From Ulota crispa (lineage: Eukaryota; Streptophyta; Bryopsida; Orthotrichales; Orthotrichaceae), in the NCBI GenBank assembly GCA_963920765.1, contig OY987245.1:4728727-4792726 (forward strand): DNA of 64,000 bases. The letters are read 5' to 3'. Below, piece after piece: positions 1-11,024 of the stretch. Made by a program: the position numbers and the translations under genes. Position 1 is the stretch's first letter. Every line of letters starts with the position of its first letter. The notes under the pieces are model-generated. The model searched no databases. It worked only from the letters and a program-made list of their open reading frames with translations, and had not been told where the DNA came from.

Positions 1-1150
1 TCTCCTAAAAGCAACCAATGAAGGCATAACCCTTTATTAGAGTACATCTAAAGCAATAGTGCATTGCATTAAATATTGTGTTTAGGTTGTCCCACATTGA
101 TTTCTTGACATTTTACATTGTTTAAATACGTAACACTTTTACAGTAATTTCATCAATGATTGATGCAATATCTTTCTTTAAAGAGGCCCAACAACAATAA
201 TGATGTTGCTAAAAAAACAAATTTGATGCGTCCATATCATAAACCACATGAAATCCTAGATTTTTGAGAGTTGCATGATCCTCCAAGTGGCCAGATGATG
301 AGTCATGAGGTAACTTCCTAGGATAAAGCAACCTAATTGTCAAGGCAACCTAAATGTAGTATTTAGTGTAGATAAATACATTATTTTTTACAATAAACAC
401 AATAGCATTTGAAATGCAATGGTTACTCAAGCTTTGGTTTCTTTTTCAAGAAAATTCTAGTAGTTGTCAATAAAAGTAAAGTCTTTCAATCTACCATTTA
501 GATTTTTGTATCTCAATTAGCCCTCAAAAAGTTGGTTTGCAAAAAATCCCAATGTAGTGTGAATTTCATGTTTGCAATGCATGGCCATGACTTTTATGCT
601 AGAAAGGACATGATTTGTTGTGATATGGCATGATGTGTTGATGATACTTGGAGTTTGAACCAACTATTTTCACATTTTTGAAACATAGCTAGAAAATATA
701 TTTTGTATTTTGATAGGCAAGATAGCTACGCTAATCTGAATATTAGTTTTTTTTATTTTTGCATTGTAGATAAATGTGAAATTTCATATATGTTTTTCAT
801 CATTTATAAATTTTTGTGATACATTTTGTAATATATATTGTGTAATTTGCAAATTTGATTTTTGAAGTGAATATTTTCATGTGAAGTAAATGTTAATCTA
901 ATCAAATTATGCTTTTATTTTTCAGTATTGTCATTTAAAAATAGCTCCTTTCTAGTGTTTTTGCTTTTATCTTGAAAATGTAGATTGCATTCTTCAAAAG
1001 CTTAAAATGTTTGTTTAATATAGTTTTGTTTTTACATTTGTTATCATCTCAAATTTGCAACACAAGCTTTCTATTTTTTTTGTTTCTAATTTGAAAATAA
1101 TGCAATGTCAATTTGCAATGAATTACAATTTTTGAATTATAAAACATTTT
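1..1150. other. AT-rich intergenic DNA
   Basis: No supported gene. Very AT-rich, with T- and A-runs and no long open frame. I see no terminal repeats or RNA gene here. Confidence 0.6.
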
Positions 1151-1164
1151 GTTTGTATATAACG

Positions 1165-1520
1165 TTGTTACTTTGGGCAATTTTAGGCTGTTAGAAAGCA
1201 CATGAGTGATAGGATGGACAAATTAGACCGGATAAGCACACGGAAGTGTCTGTTTTTGTTTTTTAGGGCATCTTTAGGTGTTTTTGGCCTAAAAAGGCAA
1301 GAATCAAATCACTATTTTTCATTTTTACTCCGTGATATGGCTTTAAATCCACATTTTGACTTTGTGTTGGTAACAATGAGTGTCACCAACATGTATGAAG
1401 TAGGTTATTTTTATCATTTTTTATCATTTTTTGAAGTCAACTATGAGTTGATTACATTGGACAGACATGAGCTCAATTGAGCACTTTGGGCGTACAAGTA
1501 ACCAAAAGCACATGCGATCC
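1165..1520. repeat. Dispersed repeat, copy 1 (pairs with 4103-4402)
   Basis: The segment around 1300-1490 matches 4200-4390 in order and orientation: a stretch ending in the shared words CACTTTGGGCGTACA, with common text on a 'gatatggctttaaatccaca' theme. The open frame 1202-1480 lies inside this repeat and has no recognisable domain, so I do not call it a gene. Ends are vague for this copy. Confidence 0.5.
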
Positions 1521-1788
1521 AATGAGACAACAAAGCTTGTATTTACTTATTAAATGAATCTTAGCTTATAAATTTAGGTTTATGTTTTTTTTATTTAGAC
1601 AAAATGAACTAATTTCTAACACTAAATGTGAATTTGTACAAAATTCATACTTCCAAAAATTACAATAGTTGACAAGTAGTGTATAGGTTGACATTTATTG
1701 TTGGTAACATTAGAATATTAGCAAGATCATTAAAACTAGTGTTGGGCTTTGTAATTAGTGTTGTCAACACTAAACATCATTATTAGTG

Positions 1789-2200
1789 GGGAATTAATAT
1801 GCGTACCACACCTTCTTGACTATCCCACCACACCCGGGGTAAATTTTAGATTTCTACCATCAAAAACCTGAATTTGAGGATTCAGAATTCAGATTTGGAC
1901 TCAAAGACTTGGATTTTGTTTAGAACCATATAAAAATGTTGTAATTGAACAACACCCAATGAAAAAGCTTAGCTTAGGGGAAAATATTACTTTTATTTTT
2001 GTTTATAAAAAAGATAAGCTTTTTTAGTGGGTGTTGTTCAGTTAGAACTTTTTTTTGTGTGATTCTAGCCAAAAGCACAGTCTCTGAGTCCAAATCTGAA
2101 TTCCAAATTCTCAAATTCAGATTTTCAATGGTAGAAATCTAAAATTTACCCCGGGGTGTGGTGGGATAGTGAAGAAGTTGTGGTACGCATATCAATTCCC
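1789..2200. mobile_element. Mutator-type palindromic MITE, 412 bp
   Basis: The element is a near-complete inverted repeat: it opens GGGAATTAATATGCGTACC and closes with the reverse complement of GGGAATTGATATGCGTACCA. The arms run about 180 bp toward a short centre at about 1990. It is flanked by a perfect 9-bp direct repeat TTATTAGTG (1780-1788 and 2201-2209). A 9-bp target duplication with long terminal inverted repeats is the mark of Mutator-like elements. There is no transposase, so it is non-autonomous. A diverged relative lies at 42077-42485. Confidence 0.85.
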
Positions 2201-2209
2201 TTATTAGTG

Positions 2210-3290
2210 TGCTATAACAGCTAATTCAATGACCATTGTCATGCGGTGAAACAATCCTCCTGAATTTGCACGACTTTGTTTATTCACATCCAAAAGTAAA
2301 GTACTTCATTATTTGATCTTCACAGATTTGCAGAATATGTTCAGAAGCACCTGAAAGAATGTGGACACTGGACTAGGGGTCCTGAACAAACAGTCGTAAT
2401 CTTTCATTCAAGCCGGTCTCGAAAAGGAACTAGCCATCCTCTTCGGAGGTGCATTTTTTCTTGTTCACCAATTATGCTCATAAAATACCACAGTGTACTG
2501 GAAAAGCAAAGTTAGAGGGTGGCAAGACAAGTTGCTCTAAAAGACTATATATATTCCTAGTTGCTCTAGGAATCTAGAACCATCTATTAGTTAATTCAGG
2601 TGCCAGAGAAAAAGAGTATCTTTGTTTGTAGAGTTCATACTGGCCAGGGCTGTTTGGCTGCAGCCTTTTATGAGTTACTACCTCTTCCTCCACTTGACAT
2701 TCATCTCAATATAAATACGTTCAAAATCTGCATAGACATTCTCGATTTGCACTCTCAACCTCCTCCTCCTCCGGACCAATTTCCTTTCCGCTGTCACTCT
2801 GTGCAACCTGATGGTGTCTCTGCTATGGAGTGCTAAGCTTGCTGGACACCCTCAGTTCAATGTTGAATTTCTCAAATTCTACATCACTTAGTGAACGGAT
2901 TTGCCCACTGCAGCTTCTTTGCTGCAGTACATGTTCAACTCAGGCAGATTTCTAAACTTTTAATCATATTCAACATCCAGTTGCTAACCAGATGCAGTTA
3001 GCTCCTAGTTGAAGAGATCAAGAGAGAAAAATCATTCCTTTTCTTCTGTGGAACTGGAGTACTTTGAATCAAGTGAGAGCCACACCGGAACAACACAGGC
3101 CTTCCTCCTGGTGGAAACATTTACTTCTGCAGAAACCAATTGAATTGTGGAACCAGAATTACCTACTATTCTTTTCGTCCTGCTACGTCGTAGTGGTCAT
3201 CGTTCCTGATGAGCTGCGTAATAAATTCCTCACCATTTGTCCCCATTATATAAATCTAAGTCATAGCTTTGGCACCATGTATTCATATGC
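2210..3290. other. Intergenic DNA upstream of SAUR gene
   Basis: Composition is more balanced than the surroundings. A 78-codon open frame at 2600-2836 has no recognisable domain. This stretch is the likely promoter side of the SAUR gene. I cannot point to a convincing TATA box or auxin response element. Confidence 0.4.
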
Positions 3291-3294
3291 GTTG

Positions 3295-3611
3295 CAAAAC
3301 TGATGACGGTTTATAGTTTTGAATCAGATTTTGGGGAGGAAGATTACTAGGTTTCTAAATTGATTTTTTGTGTATTTTTGTGTATAATACGCAAACATGT
3401 CTGCGAAGGTAGGAAAACTAGTGCAGAAGTATTACATGAGTTGAGTCTGTACCAAACTGATGACGGTTCATAGTTTTGAATCAGATTTTGGGGAGGAAGA
3501 TTACTAGGTTATTGAATTGATTGTGTTTTTTTTGGGTATAAGACGCAATCATGTCTGCGAAGATAGGAAAACTAGTGCAGAAGTATTACATGCGAGTAGA
3601 ATCTGCTGTAC
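3295..3611 (+). repeat. Tandem duplication of SAUR 5' region (two units of about 158 bp)
   Basis: Unit 1 (about 3295-3451) and unit 2 (about 3453-3611) are close copies. Both contain the words 'ctgatgacggtt', 'tcagattttggggaggaaga' and 'atgtctgcgaag', followed by the first codons of the SAUR protein. Only unit 2 runs on into the full gene. Unit 1 ends in a premature TGA and so carries a 16-codon mini-frame (3397-3444). Confidence 0.85.
3397..3444 (+). pseudogene. Truncated SAUR N-terminus / possible upstream ORF
   Basis: This frame encodes MSAKVGKLVQKYYMS then TGA. The first 14 residues match the true SAUR start (MSAKIGKLVQKYYM) except for one V/I change. It lies about 150 bp ahead of the SAUR ATG. 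If transcription starts upstream of unit 1, this frame would act as an upstream ORF. If transcription starts between the units, it is only a relic of the duplication. Confidence 0.7.
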
Positions 3612-3934
3612 CTGGAGAAGCAAATGAGAAGACGAGTAGGATAACTATGAAGTGTTGGTCTGGAAGAATTGGCTACTGGGATGGAGACGATGACACACCA
3701 GCCGACGTTCCCGAAGGATGCATGGCGGTGTACGTTGGGCAGGAGAAGAGGCGGTTTGTCATCCACACGGGGTGTCTGTACAAGCAAGTGTTCCGTGAGC
3801 TGCTGCGCAAGAGTGAGGAGGAGTATGGGTTTGAGACTGCAGGAGGATTGCGAATTGCTTGCGAGGCAGGGTTCTTTGAAAATTTGCTCTGGGAGTTGGA
3901 GACTGAGGGCAATGTGGATCATGACAGCTTCTAA
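3551..3934 (+). CDS. SAUR-family auxin-responsive protein, 127 aa, intronless
   Basis: SAUR proteins are small regulators of cell expansion. In angiosperms some inhibit PP2C.D phosphatases and so raise plasma-membrane H+-ATPase activity. The family core is present: VPEG at residues 53-56, then CMAVYVGQEKRRFVIHTG (about 57-74), LYKQVFRELLRKSEEEYGF (about 76-94), and the closing G-x-L-x-I-x-C motif around 98-104. Length and lack of introns fit the family. The N-terminal 50 residues are variable, with an acidic DGDDD patch at 44-48. The ATG at 3551 is chosen because the same start is preserved in the duplicated upstream unit. The 3' side (3905-4080) carries three copies of a segment containing GACAGCTTCT, beginning inside the last codons. 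The physiological role in this plant is inferred from the family only. Confidence 0.92.
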   Translation: MSAKIGKLVQKYYMRVESAVPGEANEKTSRITMKCWSGRIGYWDGDDDTPADVPEGCMAVYVGQEKRRFVIHTGCLYKQVFRELLRKSEEEYGFETAGGLRIACEAGFFENLLWELETEGNVDHDSF

Positions 3935-4075
3935 TAAGTTGTGTCCCTTTACAGTATATTACAATACAACAAAAGCATTAGATGTGGATGACAGCTTCTT
4001 ACAAGTTGTGTGGCCTTTTGATTTGCAATGCAACAAAGCATTAGATGTGGATGACAGCTTCTAATAAAGTTGTGT
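3905..4075 (+). repeat. Short tandem repeats at SAUR 3' end
   Basis: A unit of about 65 bp, with the words 'agatgtggatgacagcttct' and 'aagttgtgt', recurs at about 3913, 3978 and 4043. The first copy includes the final codons and stop of the SAUR gene. A further partial copy (gcaacaaaagcattagatgt) resumes at about 4430, just beyond the 300-bp repeat at 4103-4402. That suggests the 300-bp element inserted into this array. Confidence 0.7.
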
Positions 4076-4102
4076 CCAGAGTTGTTACTTAATGAGACTT
4101 TA

Positions 4103-4402
4103 GGTTGTCAGACAACACAAGCGGACTGCCCAAAAATGACAAGATGGAGAGATATGTCCGCCTGCTTGTATTTTTAGGCTATTTGACCCATCAAATTATC
4201 ATTTTTCATTATTTTTACGTGATATAGCTTTGAATCCACATTTTCACTTCATGTTGGCAACAACGAATATCACTAACATGTACATCGTAAGTTTTTTTTA
4301 TCATTTTGTACCTTTTTTAAAATCAACTATGAGTTAACTACATCAAATGACCACAACCTCAATTGGACACTTTGGGCGTACAGGCGGCCTAGTGTGACAA
4401 CC
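4103..4402. mobile_element. Non-autonomous TIR element, 300 bp (copy 2 of the 1165-1520 repeat)
   Basis: The ends are imperfectly inverted: the left end opens GGTTGTCAGACAAC with GCGGACTGCCCAAA inside it, and the right end is TTTGGGCGTACAGGCGGCC...TGACAACC. The interior matches 1200-1490. No clear target duplication is visible, so the superfamily is not assigned. Confidence 0.55.
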
Positions 4403-4970
4403 ATGGTTGTGTCCGTTTGTTTTGCAATGCAACAAAAGCATTAGATGTGGGTGTTCATTATGAAAGTACTTTTTCATTGTTAAGATTTTGAACATTCTCC
4501 CGAACATTCTACAACCTCCAAATTTTCTTCCTTCGAATAGACTGCCTATAAAGAGTCCTACCATGAAAGAGCTATTCGGTTGGAAGGGTAGCAATGTAGC
4601 ATCATTCAGTACCTTCCATCTTATTCTAGCAGCCATTCAATTGGTTTCATTTACGCTTTCCAGATGCCACGCCTTCCAGGGATGCCATCTGTTGCCTGCA
4701 TGCGTTCCAAACGCCAAATCAATAGTGGCGTCACAAAAAATGTGAAATAGTAGAACGAACTCTTGCATTAATACTCGTTGAAGTTTAATATCGAATAGAA
4801 TTTTTACAAGTATAAATTTAGCAGCGATCTTCCCTTGATCTGTATGTGAGCTCTGACCATTTGGAAATTAGGGGTGGACTAGAATCAAGTTCTATCAAGC
4901 ACTCAATCAACTGGAATTTGCAATTCAATTTCAGTAAGTTGTAAGCATTCAAAAGCAGGCATACCGGCTG
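4403..4970. other. Intergenic DNA
   Basis: No supported gene. Overlapping short open frames occur on both strands without recognisable domains. Confidence 0.5.
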
Positions 4971-4973
4971 CGT

Positions 4974-5245
4974 AGGGCATCTCCACTGGTGCAGACTTGT
5001 TCAAAATTTTCCATCTGGTATGGCGAGTCTTGAAGATTCTCAATCTCCACCCATGCTCTTTGAAAAGGTGGCCTAACACTCCAAGACACCCCATAAATAA
5101 GCAGTTGACCACTTATCTGGGGAAGTAGAGGATAAAGATCACAAATATTAGGGTGAATAATACATGAATAGTGGCTTGGAGAGTGGCTTGCTAGACTTGC
5201 CACATTAGAGAGTTTGAGTGTGGCCTGAGAGGGCCTGGCTACTTT
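4974..5245 (-). mobile_element. Truncated Tourist/Harbinger-like element, GGCATCTCCACTGGTG end
   Basis: The left end reads AGGGCATCTCCACTGGTG. The following 230 bp align, in reverse orientation, with the elements at 30820-31525 and 61243-62145; shared words include 'aaataagc', 'ccacttatc' and 'agaggataaag'. The opposite end is not recognisable, so this copy is truncated. Confidence 0.65.
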
Positions 5246-7500
5246 TTATCCATCAGTCTCCTTCAGTGAAGCAACGGAAATTATTTAATACAAGAAGCAA
5301 CAGCATCTTGCTTTGTCCATAAAGTATATAACTACAGCAGATATCTGGTAGAGGATCTTAGAGAGACCTGCATCCAAACATAAGATACCCGATCCCGTTG
5401 CCTGTCCTCACCCCGACCTGTTATCAACAGCAACTCACCAATTTATGTAGTTAGTTGAACTTATTAGGAACTGATACAAGTATGACTCGACTAAATGTCA
5501 ATGGCTACTGACTTTTGAAGAGAAATGGAGTTGTATACTGTTCTGCATCCTCTCGTTTAGAAATTGCAAAACAAATCCTTACATAGTAACAAAATCTTGA
5601 CCTCTCATCTTATTGGCTCTTGTATCAAAAGTGAAATCTCCTTAGCTCTATACTAAATGCATCTTTTAAAAATCACACTCCTGCATAAGTTAAAATGCTT
5701 CAAGTGACAAAATCAGAATCCTCCACAGCATAGAACGTCATTTGCCACACTATTTCCAAGAACATTTGCCACACTATTTCCAAGAACAGTAAAACGAAAC
5801 AAGCCATGAAGAAGAAAGAAACCGTCATTTTTATCCTTCAGATTTTGTTTTTGATGCTCTTTGAAACACTTTTAGTCCTTGAACTGTAAATTCTTTAATC
5901 CTTAATCCCTCAAGCTAGAGGGATCCTGAGGCCACACGGGACTTTTTCATTATGAAAATGGAAAATATTGTCTTCACCGTACATTAGATGCTCCCTTATA
6001 AATTCCTGAAAATGTCTGAAAATCCTTGTTTAATTACTAACAGGGTCATCATTCAGCAACTATGAAACATTGAGGATAGTGCTAAATGTTGTAACCTACG
6101 TAAAAGCTGTAGTGCCAATTGCTCAAGCCCAGCGAGTTCTATAACTGTGCATACAAAGGTAGCCTTCAAATCAAGTTACATAATCAGTACCGGTACTAGA
6201 TAATCGCAATATATGTGCATTTTTTCAGAATATTACCTCGAAAAAGCACAGATGCATTATTATGGATATTCTACTGAATGACTTGATTTCCACCTTTCGA
6301 AGCTCTTGCAGCTGCTCAATTCTAATCTTCTCTAAGGTGGAAGCAACCATTGCCACCACCATCCCATTCCCAACTAGTAGGGTGTACTATTTTCACCATG
6401 AGTAAGGATAGGTGCTTTGGAATGCGTTTTTTTATCCTTTTAAAGGTTGGGGCTACTTAAGTCATGCCACATGTCCCAAAGTGAGGTAGGAAGGAATGAG
6501 CTGAAAGTAGTTCAACTAGTATTGGAATTACATACATTTAGACATTGACAATGGGTGTGGTACACTTTTTGACTCCCAAAATTCATAGTAATTTCAATTT
6601 TACAAATAAATTATGAAAAATTTGTAATCCCAATATTTCTTAATATCTTCCTACATTGGAAAAATATTTTTTGCCTCAAACTCTTTGTAGTTTTCTACAG
6701 AATCGCTTAAGTTATTGGATATGGGTGCTTCCACCTTATGAGTACCAAAAACTACTTCAGTTCTGCAGATCCATAACCCTAGCCCTAACGTTCATTAAAT
6801 TGACGCTCACATCAAGAAACCTTAACAATTCTACATGTAAAACAACTAACTAATGCTCGACTTAGGTTTTAAAATTACATTAGAAACTATAACCAAGCAA
6901 GATTCCTTGCAACGCAGATTCCATATGAATATAATGTTACAGAATTCTTGCACTATATTCAGTATAGTTTCCAATATTGGAACAATGTAAACAGCAATCG
7001 TGTAGTACGCATTATAGTCTGTGGTTCAGTACAGGTACAGTTTTTATAAAGAATTTTCGCTTGCAGGCTTGAGCTCTTTGATTCGCATTCGACGCGTCTC
7101 AGGCATGAAGGAATGGCTGAAAATTTGGTTAAAGTACCAAGATTTATTAGCAATTGGGCTTAGAGTGTTGTGAGACTTAATTGCAACTGAGATAAGTTAG
7201 GGCAGGATTCGGGATGGGCATCGTGATGAGCACTGGGCAGTCTGGGCATGGACCAGATGCCCGGTTCGAAGAGAGTTGATAACCGACAGGGTGAGCAGAG
7301 ATAACCGGCCTAGGAAGAGTAACACGACCTGTTCGTTGTACAGTACATTTTCGCAAATTCGCGAAGTGTTTTTACTCCGTACTACTTACCCCCCTTATAA
7401 GTTCAAATTCTGAACCATGAAAAATTAAATGGAAACAGGTCAATGCATGCTGAAAATCTATTTTTTTTCATCCATCCTTACGTTAGCGCTAAATTCTTGT
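5246..7500. other. Intergenic DNA
   Basis: No supported gene. A 25-bp unit ending TTTGCCACACTATTTCCAAGAACA is directly repeated twice at about 5738-5790. The 7060-7340 part is less AT-rich but has no convincing coding frame. Confidence 0.5.
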
Positions 7501-7510
7501 GTTTGTTTTA

Positions 7511-7820
7511 GGGGAAATTTTATGGGTACCCCTAAAGTTTGTCGTATTTGTACAGATACCTTTGGTTTTTCAGAAATTGCACAAATATCCTTGAATCATA
7601 CTCTTCAGACATTTGTTTTGTTGTGCATGTAACTTCTTTCACCCTTGTGCACACATCTGCTCTATTGTACTGCTTGTTTTAACATTGGTCGTGAAGGAAG
7701 AAGTGCATTACAAAGCAAATGCCTGAAAATTATGGTCCAAAGGTACTTGTGCAATTTTTGAAAGACCAAAGGTATTTATACAAATATGACAAACTTCAGA
7801 ATTATCCATAAAATTTTCCC
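7511..7820. mobile_element. Mutator-type MITE, family M2, copy 1 (310 bp)
   Basis: The terminal inverted repeats are GGGGAAATTTTATGGGTACC and its near reverse complement at 7801-7820. A perfect 9-bp target duplication TTTGTTTTA lies at 7502-7510 and 7821-7829. The interior is about 95% AT/GC-neutral spacer with no transposase. The family consensus end is GGGAAAATTTCATGGATACC, shared with 11412-11727, 12091-12413 and 30361-30680. Confidence 0.88.
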
Positions 7821-7829
7821 TTTGTTTTA

Positions 7830-9520
7830 TAGAACTGTTAATATGTCATTCTGTAAATCTCCAAAACCTTTCTCTTCCAACTATTTTATACTTAAAATTT
7901 TAAGAGTACGTTTCACTTGAATAGCTTTAGAACCTTTCTATTTCAAAAACTCTACTCTACAAAAGAAAACTTCAAAATGACTTTGGAGCATAATGAATGA
8001 TAAAATTAAAGCTTCGTATATCACTATAGTTGGACTTATAAATTCAATACAGAAATAGTTTTATGCTGAAACGCATATAAATATCCAGCTCATTATGTAT
8101 TTAAGAAAGAATTTTAAAATATTTGTTAGAAAATTTGATGATAGTGGAGGAGAGTAAAATAAAAAACCCAACTGCATAACCATGAGTCTAAGATTGTACT
8201 TTTAATATAATATCTTCACAGTTCTGAAATTCTAAAGTATCCTGTTCCTTTGGAAAGTAAAATAATATTGAACTTTTGATTAGTATTTCCAATAATAGAT
8301 GTAATAAATATAAATCGTTGACAAATAAATTAAATTTGAGTGTTTTGTTAGGGGTTTTTATGAATATTTTGACATGAAAGATAGTGGCTCTTAGGTGACA
8401 TACACAGATATGCGCTAAAACCATTCATCAATAACTAGGGGTTTGACAAACAAAAGCTCTCCAACATCTCAAAAAATCATTTAACTTTTTGCATTTTGAT
8501 ATAGGCCAATATTGAATGGACAAATAGGATAAGAGAATGAAATTGATATTGGGCATTTGCAGTTGGCATTACACGTCAACCTTTGTATCAAACGTGGAGT
8601 CAAATTTAGGCCTTACACCCCATATACAACCCATATAGTATAAAACTAAAACCCCAATCTCTAATCCCACACTTGCCTAAACAATAATGCTATATTTGCT
8701 AATTTAGGGGAAAATGCAATTTTTGGATTTTTGGATTTCAGATTTTTAAGAGATTTTGGTGAATTAGAGTGAATTTTAGAATGATTTCTTCAAAGCCTTA
8801 CATCAATGATGAAATAGCTTGAAGGAATTATCAAAAAACTCATTTTGAATCACCAAAATAATCTCACAAATGCAAAAGTCAGTATCTTCGAAATTCATTT
8901 TGGAGAAGCGACTTCTTCCCAAATTGATAAATATTGTGTTAAATCCTTTAAAGAACTCATTCACATTAGGAACTATCATAAAGTAACCACAATACATTTA
9001 AATAATTAAAACCTTTCATACAGGGTAACTTTCAAGAAAACTAGTTATACCATTGATTCTCTCAAATAAATATTTTAAGCTACTACATATCTTTAGCGGC
9101 ATATAAAATGTCTTCCTTGCCTATAAGGGGATTCAAACTTCAAAGCTTGGTAATATTTCTCTTACTCAATCTATTTTTTCCGTGAATCTTTTCCTTTGAG
9201 AAACAAGTTTGATTCCTCAAATCAATTTCAAGGCTTGTTTTCATTGTTTTCCTTAATTTCCCACGCAAGGCCCATGCTTATACTTTCTGCACCTCATTCA
9301 TTACACTAAACACTTTAGCCTTCTCATGAAAATTATTTGATTTGCTTAAGTAAACCCGACCCTTGCCATTTTCTCTTACAAAACTGCTTTAAAAAACTTT
9401 ATTTTTCCTAAAATCTATTACCCAAAAACCTTGCCATAAAATCTACATGGTATATACATATTAATTTGCATTCAACTTGATTGCTTATAATCCCAAAATG
9501 TCCCAAAATGTAGATATTAT
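7830..9520. other. AT-rich intergenic DNA
   Basis: No supported gene, RNA or bounded repeat seen. Confidence 0.5.
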
Positions 9521-9529
9521 CCTGATTTT

Positions 9530-9841
9530 ATGAACATGGGTGTTTGCGCGGGTTCATTGCCGAAGCAAAAGCGACGCGACGTCCAAATCCAACCCACTCA
9601 CATCACCCATGCAACCTCACATGCCGAAGCGCGCGTAATTCTACGCTCACGATCATCGCTTGGCCTGCCCCGCCTTACGATTCACCCCGCCTTCAATCCT
9701 TCCATCTGCTTCGACAACCATCCACATCATCATCCTCTCTGCATTGAAATTCGACCCACTTGCAATTCATTCTCGACCTTCACTGCCACTTTAGATCGTT
9801 CTCGACAAGGCAAGCACTCTCCTGCACATCACGGCACTTAA
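9530..9841 (+). other. GC/CpG-richer patch, possible promoter-proximal region
   Basis: Composition changes abruptly from AT-rich to about 50% GC with many CG dinucleotides. A 103-codon ATG frame spans it (9530-9841) but shows no domain, signal peptide or repeat, and is rich in His/Ser/Arg. It may be a 5' non-coding exon or promoter island for the chitinase gene 1.2 kb downstream, or a small unknown gene. Confidence 0.3.
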
Positions 9842-9969
9842 CAATTCATACTGCATGCTGTCTAATTAGCTGTGACTTCAGTCTTTAGTAGATGACTGCT
9901 CGTTCCCAGAATGCAACCCCATAATTCCTACATGCATGCTGAATTAGTGGATACATAATTTGTGAAATC

Positions 9970-10870
9970 GTGCATCGTGGTTTGCATGCACAGCACTTTA
10001 CATTTGTCCAATTTGCAGTAACTGCGGTTTCTATGCCTGCATGTTTTGTAAAGCGGAATTGACGGTATGCCAATTTGAAGTAGTGGGTGCACTTTTTGCA
10101 TAATTGAACACCATTAGTTGCATCATGGTTCGCATGGTAAGATTGGCGTAGTGTTACAAAAGAGCAATTAGAGCGCATTAATTCGATCATGGGATTGTAA
10201 TTGACGGAGAATTGAGATTTTGTGCTGATAGGTGAAGTAACCAGGGAGTTCGTAGTGGCCCTTGTTTTTTTAAAGGTAGAATTCTAAATTTTCTGTGAGC
10301 ATGCCAACTTGGTATTATTTTACATCGTATAATAATCGGGGTAATAATTTGTGCATTTCGGATGGTTGCATCGCGGTTGCATGCACAGCACTTAACATTT
10401 GTCCAATTTGCAGTAATTTTTCTTAATAAGGTTTCTCTGCCTGGCTGTTTAGTAAATCGGACTTGAGGGTACGTATACCAATTTGAAGTAGTGGGTGCAG
10501 TATCTGCATAATTTAACACCACTAGTTGCATCATATTTCGCATGGTAGGATTAGAGGAGTGTTACAAAAGAGCATTTAGAGCGCAATAATTTGATCATGG
10601 GGTTGTAATTGATGGAGAATTGAGATATTGTGCTGATAGGTGAAGTAACAGGGGAATTCCTAGTGGTGCCTCTGTTTTTTCAAGGTAGAATTCCAAATTT
10701 CAGCGAGCATGCCAACTTGGTATTGATTTACATTGTGTAATAATGTTGTGCATTTGATGGTTGGAGGGGTAGAATTCCAAATTTCTGCGAGAATTCCGAC
10801 TTGGTATGAATTGACATTGTGTAATAATGTTGTGCATTTAATGGTTGCATCGATCGTGGTTTGCAGGTTT
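9970..10870 (+). repeat. Degenerate tandem repeats upstream of the chitinase gene (period about 395 bp)
   Basis: The text 'gcatgcacagcactt...catttgtccaatttgcagtaa' at about 9984 recurs at about 10379. The segments that follow stay colinear through 'gtgttacaaaagagca' (10154, 10560) and 'gtgctgataggtgaagtaac' (10221, 10630). Inside the second unit an 85-bp segment (about 10681-10761) is repeated again at about 10768-10845. This lies directly ahead of the chitinase exon 1 and may be transcribed leader or promoter. Confidence 0.8.
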
Positions 10871-11024
10871 CGTAAACGCGTTTGTTTGTAAGATTGTGCA
10901 TCTCTAGTTGGTTTGCAATGAGGACTGTCTGTCTTGGACTCAAAGTGGGTAAGGCAGAATGATTAGAGCAGTGACATGGTTGTGATTATTGCAACATTTT
11001 TGTGTGCAGATTGGTGTTGGAGCA

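Noticed and set aside
9530-9841. 103-codon frame as a protein gene
   Set aside because: No domain, signal or repeat structure; more likely a promoter-like GC patch.
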